Assembly (NCBI GenBank): GCA_013398295.1 | Contig: VZSF01006987.1 | Coordinates: 62,001 to 126,000 of the forward strand | Direction of reading: 5' to 3' | DNA length: 64,000 nt | Source of the DNA: Chionis minor | Taxonomy: Eukaryota; Chordata; Aves; Charadriiformes; Chionididae | Shown here: positions 13,212 through 24,994 of the stretch, one piece after another | Numbering within the stretch: the first letter of the stretch is position 1 | Layout: every line of letters starts with the position of its first letter | The notes under the pieces: model-generated | Told to the model about the DNA's origin: nothing | Database searches by the model: none | Seen by the model: only the letters and a program-made list of their open reading frames with translations | Translations under genes and position numbers: made by a program

Positions 13212-13651
13212 TCATAGAATCATAGAATCATAAAATGGTTAGAATTGGAAGGGACCTTAAAGATCTAGTTCCAACCCCCCTGCCATGGCTAGGGCCACCT
13301 CCCACTAGACCTGGTTGCGCAAAGCTCCATCCAACCTGGCTTTGAACACTTTTAGGGATGGGGCATCCAAAGCCAGGGCAACCTGTTCCATTGCCTCAAA
13401 GAATTTGCACTCAAAGTAAATAATTTCTTCCTAATATCTAATCTAAATTTACCCTCTTTTAGTTTAAAACCATTACACATTGTCCTATCACTGCACTCCC
13501 TGACAGAGTCTTTCCCCACCTTTCCTCTAGGCCCCTTTAAGTACTGAAAGACTGCTGTAAGGTCTCCCCAAGCCTTCTCTTCTCCAGGCTGAACAACCCC
13601 AACTTTCTCAGCCTGTCCTCATACGAGAGGTGTTCCAGCTGTCTGATGGCA
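13212..13651 (-). mobile_element. CR1 LINE fragment, 3' portion (antisense)
   Basis: Starts on the plus strand with the repeated CR1 terminus 'tcatagaatcatagaatc' and runs through recognisable CR1 3' blocks ('ggttgcgcaaagctccatcc', 'tctcttctccaggctgaac', 'ctcatacgagaggtgttcca') to about 13651, where it is 5'-truncated. CR1 copies usually keep the 3' end and lose the 5' end, as here. Being a different subtype from the neighbour at 13112-13208, it is either nested in that copy or inserted next to it. Confidence 0.9.
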
Positions 13652-14839
13652 TTTTTTTAAAGAGAAGAAGTGAATTTATGTATTTTTGAGGACCAACATA
13701 TCTCATTTAATTTTGCAAAATGCTTTTATCTGCATCAGATGTGATGGAAGATGGTTTCCTCGGTGTGCATTGTTCTGCTATCAGCAGGTAGAAAGCATTA
13801 TATTTTATTTAACTTCTAAGCTTTAAAATCACACCTTCATTTTCACAGTAATTATATCACTTCTTCTAATGTTGCCGTACAGGCAGTTTGATTGCAAGAG
13901 AGAATGCTATTTTGTCCCCTACCAGACGTTATCAGAAAGTTAAGTAAAGATAGGAAAAGCCTAACAGTTACATTTTTAAGGTGTAACATCACATTCATTT
14001 ACCTATAAATCATTCCAGTAAACAAAAGAAATTAACAAAACCATCAATGTTTTCTTAAATAAGACAATTCCCCACTTAAATTCCAACTTTTGTACAGCAG
14101 TGTATATCTGGATGACTTCTGATAATATACTTACATACCTCAATAAAAATTCAACATAAAATACCACCTGTTCTTTTAGATAAGCCTTCTGTTTTCCTCT
14201 TTCAATGCAGACACATATGGTAAATTAGATTAGCATAGAAAGTAATAAATTCTGTGATAAAATATAATATCAAAATGTGGAACTTCACAATGGCTTACTA
14301 ATGTATTTATTTTTGGTTTTTTCTATGTGAGGGGAGAGAGGACTGGACATTAAAACTGTTTTTGTTAGAAGAATTTTAATGTCCTGTTTTGAACATGTTT
14401 ATTTAAGCAATGAGTCTTAACCCTCTTGTCATCTCAAAGGCCATAATATTAAAATATTTTTTAAAAAACTTTAAAAAAATCCCCAAAACATCCCCTTTAT
14501 GGAAAATAATTGATTGAAAATAGAAAAAAAGAAAAAGAAAAAAAAAGGAAACAAAACAACAGCAAAAATCAAATATAAAGCAAAATAAACAAATAAACAA
14601 AAAAAAACAGTGCCTAAGGTCGTATAAAGGAAAAAGGAGTGATGGTCCTGTTGATCTCAGGAGGTAGTTTGTGGACTGCAGAACCTTTCCCTCTTTAAAA
14701 TATTCAGAGTGATTTCGTCTGTGCAGAAATAGGTTTTTGTTGCTGTTGCTTGTTTTTCAAGCTGTGGCTCTTTGTGTGCAAACACTCGTGGAGGACCACT
14801 CAATTTCTTTAAGAAAGGAGATCTGCTCCTTCCTTACCT

Positions 14840-14852
14840 GTTGCCTGGCAAC
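14840..14852. promoter_or_regulatory. Perfect X-box palindrome (RFX-type site)
   Basis: The bases GTTGCCTGGCAAC form a perfect palindrome around a central T and match the consensus inverted-repeat X-box bound by RFX transcription factors. About 70 bases downstream is a TATA-like stretch (ttttataag, about 14914-14922). Whether this is a functional promoter or enhancer is inference. No recognised gene follows on either strand, so a distal element or a chance match remains possible. Confidence 0.4.
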
Positions 14853-15854
14853 CGGGAGCTAAATCCCCTTCTCCATCCCCTGCAAACCCCTGACTGCCCT
14901 GCGGGGATATGGCTTTTTATAAGGGCAACTTTACCATTTTTCATCCTCAGCTTCAAGAGCTGTCAAGTGTACAGGATTCAACTAAGATGTTCTTCCAGGA
15001 AACTAAGAAGCTACAGGTCTTCTTAGTAAAAATGCTACTTCTTCCCCACTGTGAAGCAAAATGGCTGAAAAGGAAGGTGAAATTACCCAGCTTTTAGTGC
15101 TTTGGTTTTTAATCTTGCCTGTTTACACAGACATACTGTTTGGGTTAGTTATTTCAGATTCTTTCATATCACACACAAAATTGAATATATTCTCAACAAT
15201 TTATAAAGTTTAATGTGTAAATTCCTGGAAACATATAATTGTTACTGTCTCCTTCAACCATAGCAGTTGTCTGCGTGTTTATTAGGATGTTGTTCTTTCA
15301 GTCGTTCATAACGCTATACTGATAATGAGATAAGCAGGACTTTTAGGTTAAGATGCCCTTTCCATCTATAAACATTCTGAGTTCATGAAAAAGACCTGAA
15401 CAGTCTGTACCATCAAAAAAAGAGATTTTACAGTAGATTTATGAAGACCCTTAACATAAGTTAAAAGTGCAGCAGGTGACTCCTGCACACTGTAGTGTCT
15501 GAAACAGTCCTGGGCTGATGTCTTAGAGCAGGGTGGCTTCTTAATAATGATCACATCTCTTCAAGGTANACTGCATATCCCTTTTTGAACTTTCTTCTAT
15601 TAAATTTAGAACATAATATCACTGTGTTTCTTGCTTCCTGTATTGTGCCATTTCTTGTTTAAATATTTCTATTCCTTTATAATAACGCGAAGTCTCTGGC
15701 CATTGCCTATATGCTGTACATTAAAAGATCCAAACAGCAGTGAAGCTAAATCACAAGCTGATGTTGGAGTTTCTAATCTTAATTTTAATAATTAGGGATT
15801 TGTTAAAACAATTCATTTCAAGCGCATTGTCAACTAGAAGTTAGTGGTTAATCA

Positions 15855-15995
15855 CATTTGTGACTTACTATTAAAATCTCATTTTTTTAACAGAAGGGCC
15901 TTTCCCATGGATTTTGTAGGTAATACTGACCAAATAATCAGCGTGTCTTTTTCAGTCTGTTTTTTGTGCTTCTATTACCATCAAATAATTTCACA
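15855..15995. repeat. Diverged unassigned repeat, member 2
   Basis: Partner of 9541-9675 (landmarks are listed there). The pair lies about 6.3 kb apart in direct orientation. The flanks beyond these limits do not align convincingly, so this is more like two copies of an old dispersed repeat than part of a large tandem duplication. Confidence 0.5.
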
Positions 15996-17017
15996 AATAG
16001 ACACTTTGTAGAAAAATCACATTATGCATATCAGTTGTAGGGGATCCTGTAGTTGTTTAGTCACTCTGTACTGGCCTAAAAAACTTCAAGTTTATTTTTA
16101 AACATTGTATGTACAGTAAAAAGTTATGTGGGTGTAAAAGTTTTAATTTTTTCTAGTGACATTAATAGGTGTTTAGTCTACTTATTGTTTCAGTAATAAA
16201 TGGGAAAAATGCACTATATATAAAGCTACTAAGAAAAATGACAATATTCTTGAAGGAACAACACAAAAGTGACTAATATTAGTTTTAGTATATAACAAAT
16301 TCAATCCTAAGAAATACATGCATTTACTCCATAGTACTTAAAAGTTTCAGCCTTGTTGTCCTCCTTATTTCTTGTAAACCGGTATGAAGACTCAATATGG
16401 CATGCCATCTATTTATATGGTACTATATTTCAATTCAAAACTAAAATCTAACCTCCTGTCTGATCAAACTAGAAACAAGACACATCTATTTTCAGTAGGG
16501 ACACATCTAATAAGTAAATCAGTAAACCTAAAGTCTCTTACCTGCCTGCTGTAATTACCTGCCTGCCTGTCTGTTTGGTTGTGCATTCTTAACAGTTTTC
16601 TCACATAGAAAATCATATTTCATGCTACACTTCAAACAAAGCAAGCTTGTAAAGCGTTTGCTGAAAACCTTCTACTTTCATATAAGCATAAGTATTTCGT
16701 TCTTATTACAGCTATATAAATCTACCTTATGCTTAGCCACCTGTAGAAAATTGCACCTAGAGTTATGCAGAAGGTTTGCACTGAACCTTGAAGATATGTA
16801 TTCTGACACCCACCTTGAAATTCAGAGTGTTTCTAGTCTTTCACTGAGAAAGTTTGTAAATAGTCAGTACTTGAAGACTTAAAAGTGTTTGATCGAAGAG
16901 TCACAGCAACAAAAAACCAAGGGCATATCTCTGAGGGAAAAAAAGGGAGCATATCCTGTCTTTGTGCCAATTAGTTTGCACTTGCAAAAGTTTTTACAAC
17001 TTTTGCACAAGGAGAAG

Positions 17018-17107
17018 CTTTTTTCTTTTTTTTCTTTCTTTTTTTTTCGTTTTTCTTTCCTTTTTCCTTTTTCCTTTTTCTTTTTTCCTTTATCCTTTTT
17101 TCTTTAT
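17018..17107. repeat. Pyrimidine tract rich in TTTTTCC/TTTCTTT units
   Basis: About 90 bases are almost entirely C and T on the plus strand, with a single G, including several tandem units of 'tttttcc'. Long homopurine-homopyrimidine tracts of this sort can form triplex (H-DNA) and are often polymorphic in length. The minus-strand translation is a lysine-rich low-complexity stretch inside a 102-codon frame, which I do not regard as a gene. Confidence 0.85.
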
Positions 17108-18779
17108 TGGACCTCGCTCTATGGATCACTAACTGGAACTGTTCATAGAGACTTGAAGTCTCCAACAACAGCCCAGTACTTGTTCTCATAACAGAAATGA
17201 GTTTAAAACAGTCAGAGAAAGTGGCCAAGAGCAAGGGATGTGGGTCAGCTTCACCATCACATGGCTCTTGATTAGACACAGCTTTCCACTTGGTATACTG
17301 GGTTTAAATGGCATAAGGGAATGATAGTCTCATTGAACTTTCATTTTCTCTTTAACTTTTCACATTTTTAGCTTAGGCAGGTTGACTATGATGTCTAAAT
17401 GGCATGATTTGAAAGAAAAGGGCCAGTCAAGCAATTGTCACAGCAATAGTGTGACCTAGGAAAAGAAGCTGTGCACCTTTGCTCTTTCAAAGTATTAAGC
17501 AAGTGATAGTTGAGTGGTTTCCTCATCTGAAATTATGAATGGATGTCTTTCTGAGCAGGCATAGTGGCTACGTAGCTTCTCTATTCCTTCAATACAGGGT
17601 AACAGGACATTGAAGTTCATTGGATTAAAAATTATTAGTTCTGTGTCCAGTACTTCATCTGTAGGTTTAAGATTGAGATGGATATATTATACTTTTTTAT
17701 CCTTTCAAGATCAGACTACTCGGTTATAATGCTTAGTTGTTTGTATAATATTGCATATTTATCCCAGAAATAGGCAACTGAAAGACAGCTGCTAGGTCTT
17801 GACTTCTGAGGCTTCTCTGTTTTGGGATGTACTCCCATACACAGCAAAGACTCAGAGCGTGAAAGTTGATGTTTAGGTCAGTAAACATTGATCCTACGAG
17901 AAGACAGCCATTTTACCTGGATGTTGAGAGTTGGTTTGTTCAGCAAACTCAGACTGTCAAGGCAAGCAGGTGACATTTTGCATTCAGCTGTCACCCTGAA
18001 ATCAACAAACTGAAATTACTATCATGCCATTGTTATGTCTTCACTGTAAATACTTTCAGGCTTATAAAGGGAAAGCTGACTGAATAAACATGGTATGATG
18101 AAATTTAGGGCATTTGCTGAATCTTGTCTCAAGGTGATTATAAAACAACTTGAAATGCTACAGCAGCAGCTATGTTGGAGACTTCTGGGAACTGCTCACC
18201 ACATTTTGAAAAGACAAGATGATGTGTGAATCAAGAGGAATCAACATTGGTTTTTTTAGAACATGGTTTGTTTATAACTACCAATAAAAACAACCCCAGT
18301 TCAAGTTAAATAGGGTGTACTGTTCTGTCTTTTGACAGCAAGGATATTTTTGTTCTTACTAATGAGGAAACAACTGATTAAGGTAATTTGGTCCTTTCTG
18401 TCAAACTGAACCTTATTGTTCATTTTTCACCAGTTGATGTGTTTCTTTTAAGTAATTTTGTTAGTAAATTAAATGCAATTTGGCAGAATGTTTAGGGGTT
18501 TTTTTCCCCCCTCTTTCTCTTAGCTCTAAATGAGAAACCTTCTGTTCCTGCCATGTTACTGCACCTTTTGTATATTTTATTTCTTTCTGATAACCAATTG
18601 AACATCTGGTACAGCCCTCTTGTTTGTGTTGACTATATAAGTGATTGCATTATTCAGACAAAAAGGGTCCAAGGTACCCTTTTTAGGTAAGGATCAGATG
18701 GCAAAATCGTCATGCAGAATGACAAATATCACCTTAAACAACTTATTGAGCTTCACTTAATAAGATCAAGAGCACCCTG

Positions 18780-18890
18780 GTCTGCGTCAGGCAGGGTGTT
18801 TCCAGCAAGCCAAGAGAGGTGATCCCTTCCTTCTACTCAGCACTGGTAATGCCACACTTGAAATGCTGAGTGTAGATCTGGGCTTCCCAG
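18780..18890 (+). mobile_element. CR1 LINE internal fragment (sense)
   Basis: About 110 bases matching the CR1 region around 'gaggtgatcccttcc' and 'ctactcagcactggt', just downstream of the reverse-transcriptase core. The same block occurs at about 56190-56260 in the longer CR1 copy. Both ends are truncated, and a tetranucleotide repeat abuts the right end. Confidence 0.8.
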
Positions 18891-18893
18891 AAC

Positions 18894-18955
18894 TAGCGAG
18901 CGAGCGAGCAAGCAAGCAGGCAAGCAAAGGAAGGAATTAAGCAAGAAAGCAAGGA
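18894..18955. repeat. Imperfect (GCGA/GCAA)n microsatellite
   Basis: A run of tetranucleotide units, first 'gcga' then 'gcaa' and 'gcagg', decaying into 'aagg'. The CpG-bearing units stand next to units differing by G to A, as expected from CpG decay of an originally GCGA array. It sits directly at the end of a CR1 fragment. Confidence 0.8.
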
Positions 18956-18956
18956 C

Positions 18957-20900
18957 AAAAGTTATCTCAAAAAGTAGACTATGAATTGCTTTGAAAGTCA
19001 TAAGTGAAAGGCAATAAACTATTGTGACTATGGTACAAGATTACTAACAGCAGATACATTGATAGGTGTCATTCAAAAGAACATTGAAAAAAATAGCATT
19101 ATAATAGGAAAGGCATCCTGTAGACTTTCATTTGCTCATTTACTCTAAAAAAAGATAAAACCTACAGAAAATACATAAATTACTTCACTACCCAAAAAAG
19201 TGTCATTATTTCCTTTGAAGTCACAAAAGCTTATGCATTTTCATCTAGCAATTCAAAATAATGAAACTCTATGTAACAAATACAAAATTGCAATACAGTA
19301 TAATAAAAATAAAATACTTAGCAGTTATTCAAATATTTTAGCTATTTAAAAATTGAAGCATATTATTTTGACTGAAACCGTTGTCTTTGCAACATTTGTT
19401 TATTCAAATAGTTCCACTGAATTTTTCAGGACTAATATCCTCACCACCCCACAAAAAAACCAAAATCCAAAACATTCCTAATTATAAAGTAGAGTATATC
19501 AGCTTAAAAAGACAATTCAGTGCTTTGTTATTTTTAGAGGGAACAGTGGGACAGATTGGAAGATCACAATTCAGTTATTTTTCATTGACTGGAAAAGTGT
19601 AGAACCGTAGCACAGAAATAATTTTATTTGACATGATTCCATTTGAATCTTTCCTGAAAATTGTCCCAGATGAATCTAGGGTAGGACAGATGCAAGAACA
19701 GACGTACACCACCCAGTCATATATCATGTGCTTCTTTATTAGAGAAGATCATTGTCTATTCCTCTCAAGACTTGTTTACACCCCCAACACAGACCCAAGA
19801 GAATAGGGCACTTTCTCCGTCCAAGATGTGTCCAAGCCTAGTAGGCTTCATATGGAACTTTGTATTTTATTTCTATCAAAGTCTGGTTTTTAATGCTGAT
19901 TTTAGAAAAGGTAGAATGGGTCCATGGATAAACACTTGAAAAATTCTGATCTTTATAGTGGTACAAAAAATCTTGAGATATGTACATACTATACATTTTT
20001 AAAATCCTCAATATTGTGTGTATCTAAAGTCTGTACAACTGTAATTACTTTTCACTCAGATCTCTCTATTGCATGATTCTGTCAGTATTTCTTCTACAGA
20101 AAGTTTTAACTTCCTGTGGTTTTTCCTCATACCATTATTCTTCGCAAGAGTATTACATTACCAAATATCAATGTCAAATAGAAATGCTCCATTCTGTGCT
20201 GCTTTCATGCTCTGTAATGTTTTGGGTGAAAATATAACATCCTATATTGTGTACATAATTTAAGCATAATAGCATTTACCTAGAACTCCTTGTAGTTCTT
20301 TTCAAATACAAAATTTAATGTTGTAAGGTGGAAACAGCTAACACTAGTCTTGGAAAATGAAAAATAGATTTTCGGCATGCATATATCTATAAAGTGTAAA
20401 TTATATCCCAGAGGCAAGAGTTGCTACCATACTGTCTAAGTCACATTAAAGGCCTTAATATTAACATTTCATTCTGTTAAATATCCAGACTTCATATTCT
20501 GTATTGGTAATGATACAGCTCTCTCTTTGTAAATGAGGCAAAGAAGCTGCTTCATATTCTCCCATGTCAAAAGTGAAGAAATACAATCTTTTCTGCAACT
20601 TGGAGAAGCGCTAGTCCTAAATGACATCGATTGTTAAGGAAGTAGTTTGGGTTTTTCGCTGTAATACTTGAGTTGAATCAGCTGGCACTCATAAAACAAA
20701 GTGCTAAAGAGTTTTAAAAAAACCCAACCAAATAAACCCCAAATGATTTCTTTTTAAATGTTGTATAATTGAAAAAAAAGAAAACTACAGAAAATTTTGA
20801 TACACATTCTACTATGTTATTTTGTTCTTCTGAAAGAGAATACACAAAAACTTTGATGTTTGTAGAAAAACAAAAAAAAAACCAGAAAAAAGTCCCCCTT
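18957..20900. other. No gene or recognised element
   Basis: Unassigned AT-rich DNA. The short open frames (for example 73 codons at 19381-19602 and 64 codons at 20069-20263) have no recognisable domain and are at chance level. A run of A-rich sequence near 20700-20890 precedes the CR1 boundary. Confidence 0.6.
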
Positions 20901-20901
20901 T

Positions 20902-21770
20902 CATGACCTCCGGAGGTCATTTCAGTCAACCTCCCTGCTCAAGTGAGGCCATCTACAACCAGTTGGCCAGGACTATGTCTAGATGGCTTTTGAGTATCTC
21001 CAAGGAGAAACACTCTATAACCTTTCTGGGTACCTGTTTCAAAATACCTAATCACCCTCACAGTGAAAAAGTGCTTCCTGATGTTCAGAGGGACTCTTCT
21101 GTGTTTCAGTTTGTGCCCATTGCCTCTGATCTCATCACTGAGCACCCCTGAAAAGAGCCTGGCTCCATCCTCTTTGCACCCTCCCTTCAGGTATTTATGT
21201 ACATTGAGATCCTCCCTGAGCCTTCTCTTCTTTCAGATAAACAGTCCCAGATGTCTCAGATTTTCCCCACAGGAGAAATACTCCAGACCCTTAGTCAACT
21301 TGGTGGTAATTTTCTTTTGAACTCTCATTAGCATATCCATGTCTCTTTTGGACTGGGGAGCGCAGAACTGGACACGATACTCCAGGAGTGCCTTCTCTAT
21401 GCTGAACAGAGTGGAAGAGCCACCTCCCTCAACCTGCTGCAACACTTCTCCTAATGCAGCCCACAATACCCTTAGCCCTCCTTGCCGCAAGAGCACACTG
21501 CTGGCTCCTGTTCAACTTGATGTCCACCAGGACCTCCAGGTCCTTTTCTGAAAAGCTGTTTTCCAACCAGTCAGCCACCAGCATATTTTGGTGCACAGCA
21601 TTATTCCTCCCTTGGGGCAGGACATTGATCTTCCCTATTTTGAACTGCATATGCTTCTTGTCACAAAGTTCACGTCTTTCACTCATGGCTCTGTAACAGT
21701 TCTCTGCAAAGTAGCTCACAGTAGGCTCAGCCAGATGAAATCCCCGATGGAGGATGCACTCAGGGTCCCA
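20902..21770 (-). mobile_element. CR1 LINE, about 870 bp of 3' part (antisense)
   Basis: Read on the minus strand this covers the end of the CR1 ORF2 region and its 3' part. Landmarks on the plus strand in order are the tail near 'aggtcatttcagtcaacc', 'atctccaaggagaaacac', 'ttcagagggactcttctg', 'ctggggagcgcagaactgg' and 'ttgatgtccaccaggacc'. The final octamer repeats of CR1 are missing or altered, and an 18-bp palindrome lies at the very 3' end. A 96-codon minus frame (21429-21719) overlaps the ORF2 part and includes an 'AMSERRELCD' segment typical of a decayed CR1 protein. The copy is inactive. Confidence 0.85.
20903..20920. repeat. 18-bp perfect palindrome at CR1 3' edge
   Basis: ATGACCTCCGGAGGTCAT is identical to its own reverse complement. 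Its right half (ggaggtcat) belongs to the CR1 end and the left half lies at the junction with flanking DNA, so the symmetry was probably created at insertion or by later mutation. Confidence 0.9.
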
Positions 21771-22985
21771 TCAGAAACCCTGTACGTGTTTGAATTTGGA
21801 TGCCTAATTATTTTCTGTGGAATTTCCACACAATTTAAGCAATTGTGACAGATCTATGCTTGTCAGTATGCTTTTGACCTTAAGTTTTGCTTTTTAAAAA
21901 AAAAAAACAACAATGAAAAAATCCAGAAATATTACCAACTAAAGAAAATCCTATGTTCTTCAAGGAAACGTGACGACATTTTATAAATAAATTGAGTATT
22001 TGTGAATTGGTGCTATAACATTATCATGATTATACTGGAGTTAGATATGTAAATGAGTCATTGATTCCTCTCCAGTAATAGAAAAGTTAGGCAATGTATT
22101 AAAATTGACTGCATTTACAAATAATGAACAAACAATTTCACAAATATGTTTTTTCTAGTGCTATTTAAATAGTTCAGTTATCTGATTTCTACTTCAATAA
22201 AGGTTTTCTGCTTAAAACAAACTTATATTTTTTATATGAATATCTTTTCTAGGTTAAATTTTGCTTAAACATGAAGCAAAGCGAAGACAGTTGAGTTCAA
22301 TGATAATCTAATTCCCCAAATCATCAAGGGCTCTATGCTCTTACATCACAGAAATCTGAGGCAAGTGTTAGATACCAAAGTGTTTATAATTTAATAGCAG
22401 TAATATTAAAGTAATGTAAACCATAAATCTCCGTAATTTAACACTTGAAAAAATGCAGAAAATTATATCAGATGAGTCTCTTCTTGCTTCAGTGATAATC
22501 TAAGAATATTATAAATTGGAAAAATATTCATATTAAATGTGTGTTTACTGAAAAAAACAAGCAAACAAACAAACAAAATTCTGTTCCTAACTTGGATTTG
22601 CTAACACAAATATGTAATACAGGTGAAACTAGAAGTGAACAGAGATATAATCTGATTTTTAGTGCAAGTCAGAAGTTTGAAGTATTCAGAATTAATACAA
22701 AGTCTCCTTTCCTTTAATAAAATCAGACTCTCTAAATACACTAGCTTTCCTTAGAGCTAAATACATAGTAACTTTAAAAAAACTGCATTTTCCAGGATAA
22801 ATGCTTCTAGAATTCTTTAAGATTTTGAAACAAATATTTTTATCTCAGAAAAGTGAATTAAAATACCCATTATTGACATCTAGATTGATTATTGAATGTG
22901 TCCTAAAAAGCCAGTCTTTGAAAAGATGCTATTTTTCACAGATTTTTCATAGCAGAATAAATATTACTCCATACTGTCCATTTCT
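21771..22985. other. No gene or recognised element
   Basis: Unassigned AT-rich DNA between two antisense CR1 copies. It includes an A run near 21896-21907 and an (AAAC)n-like run near 22556-22578. No supported coding sequence. Confidence 0.6.
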
Positions 22986-23785
22986 TAGACACAATGAATG
23001 GCTGAGGTGGGAACACACCTCTGAAGCTCAAAGTAGGGTCAACTAGAGCAGGTTGCACAGGGCCATGTCAACAGATTTTTAGTGTCACCAGAGACGGAGA
23101 CTCCACAGACCCTCTGGGTAGCCTTTGTCAGTGCTTAGCCATCCTCCCAATGAAAGACTTTCTTTAACAGAAGGAAGTTCAATTTTCCCATGTTCCAAAC
23201 CTGTGTCTCTGACCTCCTGTCATCACACTGTGCATTTCTCAAAAGTGTCAGGCTCTGTATTGCCTGTAACTGCCATTCCCACTTGGTAGTCATAGACAGC
23301 AATAACATCTACCTTGCTTCATCTCTTTTTATGGCTCAAAACCTCATATGTTCTCTCAGGATCTCCTCAAATTCCCTTTGCTCCAGCATCTTGACCATCT
23401 TTGTGATCCATTTAGCAGTGAGTTGTTCCAGGTTACCATATCTTTCTTGTACTGGGGAGCACAGCACTGGAGCAAGCACTACAGACTTAAACCACCAGGG
23501 CTGATTAGAATGGAATAATCGCCTCTATTGACATGCTGGTAATACTCATCAATGCAGACTACGAAACTGTCTGCCTTCTTTACCTCAAGAGCTTGTTTGT
23601 GGCTCATGGGTAACATTCTTCACAAGTACCCTCAGGGTCTTCAACAAGATGCTTTCCAGCTGTTGGTACCCAAAGAGTCCTGGCATAGGGGGTTATTCCC
23701 GCCCAGGTGCTACCACTCTGCATTTCCCTTTACTGATCTTCATGAGGTTCCTGTTTGCCTCTTTCTCCCCAAGAAAGAGAAAAGG
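22986..23785 (-). mobile_element. CR1 LINE, about 800 bp of 3' part, diverged (antisense)
   Basis: A more diverged copy. Plus-strand landmarks are 'gggaacacacctctgaagct', 'gagactccacagaccctctg', 'tactggggagcacagcactg', 'acctcaagagcttgtttgtg' and 'ctgatcttcatgaggttcct', which are degraded versions of blocks also found at 20902-21770 and 60490-60716. Frames over it (104 codons at 23190-23504) are antisense to the element and meaningless. Confidence 0.75.
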
Positions 23786-23879
23786 ATTCAGAAATGAACA
23801 TTTCTTCGCTATGGTAGCTTCCTATATAAAAGTAGCACATCAGAGCTCTTTCCAACTAGTCTAGTTTGGAACACAGTTA

Positions 23880-23935
23880 AAAAACCCCAAACAACAACAA
23901 CAACAACAAATACCAAAAACCAACAAAACCCCACT
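23880..23935. repeat. A/C-rich low-complexity run with (CAA)n
   Basis: Begins with A-rich sequence, then five to six 'caa' units, then 'caaaaacc' type units. It lies about 100 bases beyond the CR1 copy ending at about 23785. Confidence 0.8.
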
Positions 23936-24994
23936 ATACACTGCTTACTATGTTAAGCAGGCAGGATATCTGTTCACTCAGATGTATAAAACTAATTCCT
24001 CCTCAGTGTCTACACAAAGCCTAGGCTTTAGCATGATCACTGATTAATTGGGACATGCAATACTGCATTTTGAATTTATAAACATCATCCTTCTCTCTTA
24101 CATCAGTTTTATGTTGTCATGCAGCACAAATGTAAATGGATTTTATAGGTGAAACCCTGATATAAAAGATTGTGACTCCTGTGCTTTCAAATTTAGCTCA
24201 AATTCTTTTGTATTTCTCGTTTTGTATTTCTCATATGCCTGGCAATGCATATGTCTAGCAATATAACTCCAGGTTTAAACATAAATGTCTCCCAAATAGT
24301 GGAAACACTGGGATAATTTGTTTATTTCTGCTGATCTATTAGCATGAAACATAAAAAGCTACTAAAACCTTGCTAAAGTCAAATACAGAACTTAAATGAA
24401 GAGTTTTGTAATTGTTTTGAACCAAACGTGCAGATGCTGTGCTTGGAAATTAAATTGCAAGCAAGAGGATAGAGCAAGCTTGTAGGGAAAGTTCCCAGAC
24501 CTAAAAGAATAATTAATTACTTTTTAGTGATATTATGAATAAGCAAGGATTTTACAACAGTTGGGGAAGTCTGAATACCTTGCAGTTGAAGTATATGGAG
24601 TATTGGAAGTCCAGGTAAAAACTGAAAATCCCTAAAATTATTAAGCGAATCTGACTTGTACCTCACAAAGCAAGTTACAATAAATGAAAATTTTTCTTTA
24701 GTTATAAGTACATAAAGATAAAAACAAACAAAAATAAAGAACCCACAAGGGCATTTATGCGCTGTGGATGAGAGAGATATATTGTGGATAACCTAGACTT
24801 AAAAAGTAAACACATATTGATATGAATAGATATGACACCAAACTTAAAGAAAACTGAACTTGGAGACATAGATAATTGTAGTTTCAAAATTCTGAAAAAA
24901 ATAACTGACATGCTTTATTGCAGATATTTTGATGAGAAACACTATGTCTGTTAGTTCTCATATGACTATTATACTTCCAGTGTAACTGGTTTTA
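23936..24994. other. No gene or recognised element
   Basis: Unassigned AT-rich DNA leading into an old CR1-clade relic. The single 69-codon minus frame at 24702-24911 is not recognised. Confidence 0.55.

Larger units (their letters stand above)
13652..18779. other. No gene or recognised element except those listed inside
   Basis: AT-rich unassigned DNA. It holds an X-box-like palindrome (14840-14852) in a locally GC-richer patch at about 14640-15080, an A-rich block at 14520-14610, one N at 15569 with no duplicated flanks, the second member of the diverged repeat pair at 15855-15995, and a pyrimidine tract at 17018-17107. Two overlapping frames at 14772-15097 are in different registers and neither is recognised. 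Confidence 0.6.

Noticed and set aside
16971..17279. 102-codon lysine-rich minus-strand frame
   Set aside because: It is translation of the pyrimidine tract, which has few stop codons on that strand.
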